From Candidatus Agrococcus pullicola (lineage in GTDB: Bacteria > Actinomycetota > Actinomycetes > Actinomycetales > Microbacteriaceae): a DNA stretch of 9,991 nt. Both the position numbers and the translations under genes were made by a program. The DNA is taken from assembly GCA_019115685.1 (NCBI GenBank), contig DXDC01000471.1, positions 1 to 9,991 on the forward strand, given 5' to 3'. The notes beneath the pieces are model-generated. The model made no database searches, was not told the origin of the DNA, and saw nothing but the letters and a program-made list of their open reading frames with translations. Within the stretch, counting starts at the first letter, position 1. Each line of letters begins with the position of its first letter. Shown piece after piece: positions 6,131-9,991 of the stretch.

Positions 6131-7381
6131 TCAGCCCTTGGACTTAGCTGTAACGCCGCGTCCGTAGGTGATGCGTCTCAGCACGGCCTCCGCCGGACCA
6201 CGAGCGCCCTTCCGCTCGAGCAGCACCGCGAGTGGAATCGACGCGAGCCATACGAGCATCGCGATGCCGAGTGCCGTCGCCGTACCGACGGTGCCGCCGA
6301 TGCCGAAGCCCCACGCGCTGAACAGCGGTGCGAAGATGAGCGACTGCCACAGGTAGAACGTGAGCGAACGCTTGCCGGCTGCGGCGATCCAGCGAACCGG
6401 CGCCGGTGGCGTCGTCTGCCAGTGGGCCGCGAGCAGACCGAACAGTGCGACGTAACCGAGCGCTCCGGCAGCCCCCGAGAGCGTGTCGAGCCCGGCGAAC
6501 GTCCAGCTAGGCACAGTCAACACCCCCATGTGGGTGAGTGCTGAAGGCAGCCCGCCGATCCAGCCGATCGCGATGCCGAACAGCGCCACGCGCTGCAACA
6601 GCGGCTTATGCGATGCAGGATCGTCGAGGATGCCGCGGCGTGCTGCTATCCATCCCAGCAGGATCGTGATCGGCACGGCGCTGAAGATGCCCTGCAGCAG
6701 TCCTCCGGCAGCCCACATGCCGAGGCGCCCGACAATGCTCCAGAGGTAGTTCTCCTGCCCGACGGTCATACCCTGAATATCGGGCATTCCCTTCGACATG
6801 AGCGGGATCAAGTCGGGCGAGAACACCGCCATGGCAACACCCCCGATGATCGAGGAGACGGCATTGAGCGCCCAGAGACCGACCAGAATCCATACGCAGA
6901 TCCAGAGCGTGCGCTCCTGCCGGTCAAAGAACAGGGCGACCAGGATCAGTGCGACCAGTCCGTACGCAGCCACGATGTCGCCCATGAACAGCAGAGCTGC
7001 GTGCAGCGGCCCTATCAGCAGCAGCATCGTCCAGTGTCGGCGTCGCAACATCCGACGGACTTCCCGGTACGGCTCGTTCCTGGCCAGCCGCGAGCGCACG
7101 AACTGCACCATGCCATAGCCGAACAGGAAGGCGAACAGCGGGTAGATGCGGCCATCCACCGTGACGATCATGACGAACTGCGCGACTCGATCTAGCACCG
7201 AACCGTCGAGCAGATGCGGCCCCGTCTCCGACGCCTCTCGCCCCCACAGAAACCATGACACGTTCGCCGCGGCAATGAGCATCAGCATCAGCCCGCGCGC
7301 GAGATCGGGCGCGAGCGAGCGCGGGGCTGGGTTGATCCCTGACGGGGCGGTCGGCTGAGGTGCTCCTGTCGCAGCGTTCAT
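6131..7381 (-). CDS. DUF418 (YeiB-like) polytopic membrane protein
   Basis: This 416-residue integral membrane protein has about ten hydrophobic segments. The N-terminal signature RSLAPDLARGLMLMLIAAAN (21-40) leads into the first membrane helix. FAFLFGYGMVQF (83-94) and RRMLRRRHW (109-117) are typical of the family. The C-terminal DUF418 domain covers about 235-405 and includes AAGKRSLTFYLWQSLIF (334-350) and the closing LRRITYGR (401-408). The fold is related to membrane acyltransferases of the acyltransferase-3/HGSNAT type, but the family's reaction is not established, so none is assigned. I chose ATG 7381. The frame stays open to GTG-like codons near 7447, but the extra residues are not family-like and would run into an 18-bp dyad. 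ATG 7390 is a close alternative. A CACAAT hexamer could be a -10 for a leaderless start. The orphan gene follows 31-59 bases after its stop, depending on start. Confidence 0.9.
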   Translation of the reverse strand: MNAATGAPQPTAPSGINPAPRSLAPDLARGLMLMLIAAANVSWFLWGREASETGPHLLDGSVLDRVAQFVMIVTVDGRIYPLFAFLFGYGMVQFVRSRLARNEPYREVRRMLRRRHWTMLLLIGPLHAALLFMGDIVAAYGLVALILVALFFDRQERTLWICVWILVGLWALNAVSSIIGGVAMAVFSPDLIPLMSKGMPDIQGMTVGQENYLWSIVGRLGMWAAGGLLQGIFSAVPITILLGWIAARRGILDDPASHKPLLQRVALFGIAIGWIGGLPSALTHMGVLTVPSWTFAGLDTLSGAAGALGYVALFGLLAAHWQTTPPAPVRWIAAAGKRSLTFYLWQSLIFAPLFSAWGFGIGGTVGTATALGIAMLVWLASIPLAVLLERKGARGPAEAVLRRITYGRGVTAKSKG

Positions 7382-7438
7382 GCAACCCATTGTGCGGCAC
7401 GGGGGTGCGCGGTGCAGCAGTGCTCCGTCACGAGTCTC

Positions 7439-7456
7439 GCGTGACACCTGTCACGC
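7439..7456. promoter_or_regulatory. 18-bp perfect dyad upstream of the DUF418 gene (operator candidate)
   Basis: GCGTGACA and TGTCACGC flank a CC centre, a perfect 8+2+8 palindrome 58-75 bases before the DUF418 start. A further half-site GTCACG at 7427-7432 pairs with CGTGAC at 7440-7445, so three half-sites lie in 29 bases. The placement fits a dimeric regulator binding in the promoter region. It is 114 bases beyond the acyl-CoA oxidase stop without a U-run, so a terminator is less likely. The regulator is unknown. Confidence 0.55.
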
Positions 7457-7569
7457 CGCGGCCCCGTCCTATCCCGTATCCACAACACCCCACCGACACC
7501 GCCCATTCACGCGTCAACTTCTCGGTCGCCCGGCAGTGGCGCGTGGGAAGGCGAGAGCAGGTCGGAGGA

Positions 7570-9630
7570 TTAGACCGCGGCGCTCTCGGCCCCCTCGGCC
7601 TGCTCGGCTGCCTTCGCCTCACGCTTCGCACGCTCGCGCAACTCTTTCTCGGTGACGGGAAACTCTCCGGATGCGCGCAAGCGGTCGTAGTACTCGCTTG
7701 CGTCGCGCTGGCGCTCGCCCTCCGCATCCGTCGCGATCGGGGAACGCAGGATCTCGTCGCCGTAGCCGAACGCGTCCACGAGATCGGCCGCGTGCGGACG
7801 AAGGCGCTGGAGCAGTCGCTCGATCGTCGAGGTGACGGCCTTCGAACGCTGACCGGATAGGCGCCCGTTTTCGAGATACCAGCCGGCGTGCTCCTCGATG
7901 ACGGTGAGCGCGAACAGGTCACGAACGTACGTCATGATCTGCAACGTCTCGCCCTCCATGCGCTCGAGCGCACGGTTCAGCGCATTCAGCTGCTGGAGCT
8001 CGGTCCAGGCCCGCGCAGCTTCGAGCAGCTGATTCTGCTCGTTGTTGAACATGGCCGCGGCTTTGGCCTGATCGTCGCGAGGCGCCTTGCGAAGACGCGA
8101 CGCGATATCAGCGACCATGGTCTCGACACGGTCGGAGAACAGCTCCTGCTGGAACTTCGTGTTGCGCAGCTCGAGCGAGGCCTTCGCGGGGCTGCCGAAG
8201 TCGTGGAGGTCCTGACGCATGACGTGCAGGCCGACCTGCGCGGCCGCGCGACCAGCGAACTCTTTCGCCGCGAACTGTGCGAGCGAAGCGGCGGAAGCAC
8301 CCTTGAACTGCTTGGCGAAGTCGCCGAGCAGTCGCTTCCCGACCAGCTGCAGCAGCACCGTGTTGTCGCCCTCGAAGGTCGTGTAGACGTCGAGATCCTC
8401 GTACCAGAGCCCGAAACGATTCTCGGCGATGTAGCCGGCGCCGCCGCATGCCTCGCGGCATTCCTGCAGCGTGTCGAGCCCGTGCCAGGTCGAAAGCGAC
8501 TTCAGCCCCGCCGCGAGTGTTTCGAGGTCTTCACGGTTTTCAGGAGTGTCCTCCTCGCCCGAGAAGACGCCGTGGAAGTGGTGCAGCAGCTCTTCGTGCG
8601 CGTACGACATCGCATAGGTTTTCGCGAGTCTCGTGAACAGGCGCCGCTGGTGGCTGCGGTAGTCGAGCAGCAGCTCCTCGCGGGTATCGCTCGACGCGTT
8701 GAACTGGCGACGCTGCAGTGCGTAGCGAATCGCGATCGACAAGGCTGCCTTCGACGCGACGACGGCAGAACCGTCGAGCGAGACGCGACCCTGCACGAGC
8801 GTGCCGAGCATGGTGAAGAACCGGCGGCCGGGGCTGTCGATAGGGCTCGAGTAGGTGCCGTCGGCAGTGACATCGCCGTAGCGATTGAGCAGGTTGTTGC
8901 GGGGGATGCGCACTTGCGTGAACGTGAACCCACCGTTGTCGATGCCGTTGAGGCCGTTCTTGAAGCCATCGTCGTGCGACTCGATACCGTCGAGCAGCTC
9001 GCCTGCGTCATTCCGAACGGGCACGTAGAACGCATGCACACCGTGATTCACGCCCTGCGTGATCAGTTGCGCGAAGACGACAGCGGCCTTGCCGTGGATC
9101 GCCGCATTGCCCAGGAACTCCTTCTTGGCACCCGGGAAGGGGGTGTGCACGACGAATTCTTCCCTGTCGACATCGTAAGTCGCCGTCGTGCCGACGGAGG
9201 CCACATCCGAACCGTGCCCCTTCTCGGTCATCGCGAACGCACCCGGAACCGTCAGGTCGACCGCTCCCGGCAGGAGGCGCTCGTGGTGATCCTGCGTCCC
9301 GAGGTGCATGATCGCTGCCGCGAAGAGTCCGTACTGCACACCGGATTTGATCTGCAGGCTGGGGTCGGCGAGGAAGAGCTCTTCGAAGCCCGCGATGTTC
9401 CCACCGTGGTCGCTCGCGCCGCCGACCGACTCGGGGAAGGCGACTCGCACGGCACCGTCATCGCTCAGATGCCCCATCTGCTCGAAGACGCGCTCGCGGT
9501 GCTCCTCCATCGTCTGGTTCGGGATGCGCTGATACTTCGGGTCGGCGGCTTTCGCACGCCCGGCCAGGCGGCGCTCCGACCACCGTCCGAGCAGGTCTCG
9601 TCCTAGCCATTCAACGTCAATACGCGGCAC
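7570..9630 (-). CDS. Acyl-CoA oxidase-type FAD flavoenzyme
   Basis: This 686-residue enzyme has the extended build of acyl-CoA oxidases rather than the ~380-residue form of ordinary acyl-CoA dehydrogenases. The N-terminal helical domain covers about 1-130. The middle beta domain contains FAMTEKGHGSDV (132-143), which contacts FAD and substrate. The C-terminal helical parts hold ACGGAGY (394-400) and TTFEGDNTVLLQL (417-429). Glu420 in EGDNTV aligns with the catalytic base of acyl-CoA oxidases. It should oxidise acyl-CoA to trans-2-enoyl-CoA, passing electrons to oxygen if a true oxidase. The Ala/Glu/Lys-rich tail after 660 looks disordered. GTG 9630 is preferred because GGAGG lies four bases upstream. 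The open frame runs on to 9747, but the extra 39 residues are Arg/Pro-rich, unlike the family. No other beta-oxidation gene is in the window. Confidence 0.93.
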   Translation of the reverse strand: MPRIDVEWLGRDLLGRWSERRLAGRAKAADPKYQRIPNQTMEEHRERVFEQMGHLSDDGAVRVAFPESVGGASDHGGNIAGFEELFLADPSLQIKSGVQYGLFAAAIMHLGTQDHHERLLPGAVDLTVPGAFAMTEKGHGSDVASVGTTATYDVDREEFVVHTPFPGAKKEFLGNAAIHGKAAVVFAQLITQGVNHGVHAFYVPVRNDAGELLDGIESHDDGFKNGLNGIDNGGFTFTQVRIPRNNLLNRYGDVTADGTYSSPIDSPGRRFFTMLGTLVQGRVSLDGSAVVASKAALSIAIRYALQRRQFNASSDTREELLLDYRSHQRRLFTRLAKTYAMSYAHEELLHHFHGVFSGEEDTPENREDLETLAAGLKSLSTWHGLDTLQECREACGGAGYIAENRFGLWYEDLDVYTTFEGDNTVLLQLVGKRLLGDFAKQFKGASAASLAQFAAKEFAGRAAAQVGLHVMRQDLHDFGSPAKASLELRNTKFQQELFSDRVETMVADIASRLRKAPRDDQAKAAAMFNNEQNQLLEAARAWTELQQLNALNRALERMEGETLQIMTYVRDLFALTVIEEHAGWYLENGRLSGQRSKAVTSTIERLLQRLRPHAADLVDAFGYGDEILRSPIATDAEGERQRDASEYYDRLRASGEFPVTEKELRERAKREAKAAEQAEGAESAAV

Positions 9631-9634
9631 AGTT

Positions 9635-9639
9635 CCTCC
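9635..9639 (-). promoter_or_regulatory. Shine-Dalgarno site fixing the acyl-CoA oxidase start
   Basis: On the minus strand GGAGG is followed by AACT and then GTG (9630-9628). Its near-ideal spacing decides the start at 9630 over the upstream codons of the longer open frame. Confidence 0.75.
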
Positions 9640-9729
9640 ATCGTCTCTTCTGCCAAGGTATGCCGAAATCGGCGCGCGGTCCGGTTCGCTGTCGAGGAGC
9701 ACAAGCCGCGGCCGGGGCGCGCGAACCCA

Positions 9730-9748
9730 CTTGTGCGGTGGGCACAAG
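9730..9748. promoter_or_regulatory. Inverted repeat in the divergent acyl-CoA oxidase / exporter intergenic region
   Basis: CTTGTGC (9730-9736) and GCACAAG (9742-9748) form a perfect 7-bp dyad with a five-base centre. A third half-site GCACAAG lies at 9699-9705. The group sits in the 173 bases between two divergently read genes, where a regulator could act on both. The binding protein is unknown. Confidence 0.5.
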
Positions 9749-9803
9749 AGGAACGCTCGGCACTCGTTCGTGTCCGCGGCGTCCGCGGAGGCAGAATGGT
9801 CGT

Positions 9804-9991
9804 GTGAACCGCTCCAGCATTCTCTTCGGTGTCATCCTCGTGCTCGCCGCGATCTGTGCTGTCCAGCTCGGGTCGGTCATCGGCAAGGGCACCTTCGATC
9901 GAGCCGACCCCGCGTCGGTCACCCTCGGCCGGCTGGCGATCAGCGCTGTCGTGCTGATGCTGATCGCGCGCCCGAGGCTGTTCTCGTTCAC
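9804..9991 (+). CDS. EamA/RhtA-like transporter, N-terminal part (cut by the window end)
   Basis: From GTG 9804 the frame is open to the window edge, giving 62 residues. They start NRSSILFGVILVLAAIC and contain VQLGSVIGKGTFDRADP, then SVTLGRLAISAVVLMLIARP. Two hydrophobic helices separated by a short polar turn, with a Gln-Leu-Gly and Gly-Lys pattern and an LxRL segment, match the first two helices of the drug/metabolite transporter superfamily, near the amino-acid exporter RhtA. Such proteins have ten helices in the inner membrane. No Shine-Dalgarno is seen, and CAGAAT (9792-9797) lies seven bases upstream, so the start may be leaderless. The substrate cannot be told from this fragment. Confidence 0.75.
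   Translation, partial: MNRSSILFGVILVLAAICAVQLGSVIGKGTFDRADPASVTLGRLAISAVVLMLIARPRLFSF

Noticed and set aside
7888..9606. A 572-codon open frame on the + strand opposite the acyl-CoA oxidase gene
   Set aside because: Its product is a repetitive Arg/Val/Glu-rich shadow without any family motif, while the opposite strand encodes a full, motif-bearing enzyme. Long antisense frames are expected in high-GC DNA.
9631..9747. Longer N-terminus for the acyl-CoA oxidase from 9747
   Set aside because: The extra residues are Arg/Pro-rich and unlike the family, and a well-placed GGAGG supports GTG 9630.

Overview
The window is high-GC, densely coded bacterial DNA with the look of an actinobacterium, most likely a member of the Microbacteriaceae. 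That placement is an inference from the PdxS/PdxT pair, leaderless-looking GTG/ATG starts with TANNNT -10 boxes, an MMPL transporter and an acyl-CoA oxidase-type enzyme. I could not search a database. No rRNA, tRNA, CRISPR array, insertion sequence or phage gene was seen, and no gene-free stretch exceeds about 190 bases.

Left part (1-1121, all +): the last codons of pdxS overlap the start of pdxT, giving the two-subunit PLP synthase. A Rid-family (YjgF/UK114) protein follows. This is a sensible neighbourhood, since RidA proteins protect PLP enzymes from reactive enamines, but this copy lacks the catalytic arginine of true RidA.

Centre (1181-4567, +): a TetR-family repressor and, 24 bases later, a large RND/MMPL membrane transporter form a two-gene unit. 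The promoter is covered by two tandem TTGCACTTAGTG operators and appears to give a leaderless transcript starting at the tetR GTG. The MMPL protein carries a long heptad-repeat coiled-coil hairpin in its first extracytoplasmic loop. The unit ends facing an aldo/keto reductase on the minus strand. The 180-base gap between the two stops holds two tandem copies of a ~51-53-base palindrome.

Right part (4748-9630, all -): in transcription order, an acyl-CoA oxidase-like flavoenzyme, a DUF418 membrane protein, a small lower-GC orphan protein and the aldo/keto reductase. Intergenic perfect dyads lie upstream of the DUF418 gene and at the start of the orphan. The last bases (9804-9991, +) are the beginning of an EamA/RhtA-like exporter gene, divergent from the acyl-CoA oxidase gene. 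The 173 bases between them carry a 7-bp inverted repeat and a third copy of its half-site.

The most distinctive material is the autoregulated TetR/MMPL unit with its coiled-coil hairpin, the tandem palindromic repeat, and the lower-GC orphan gene with a dyad over its start.
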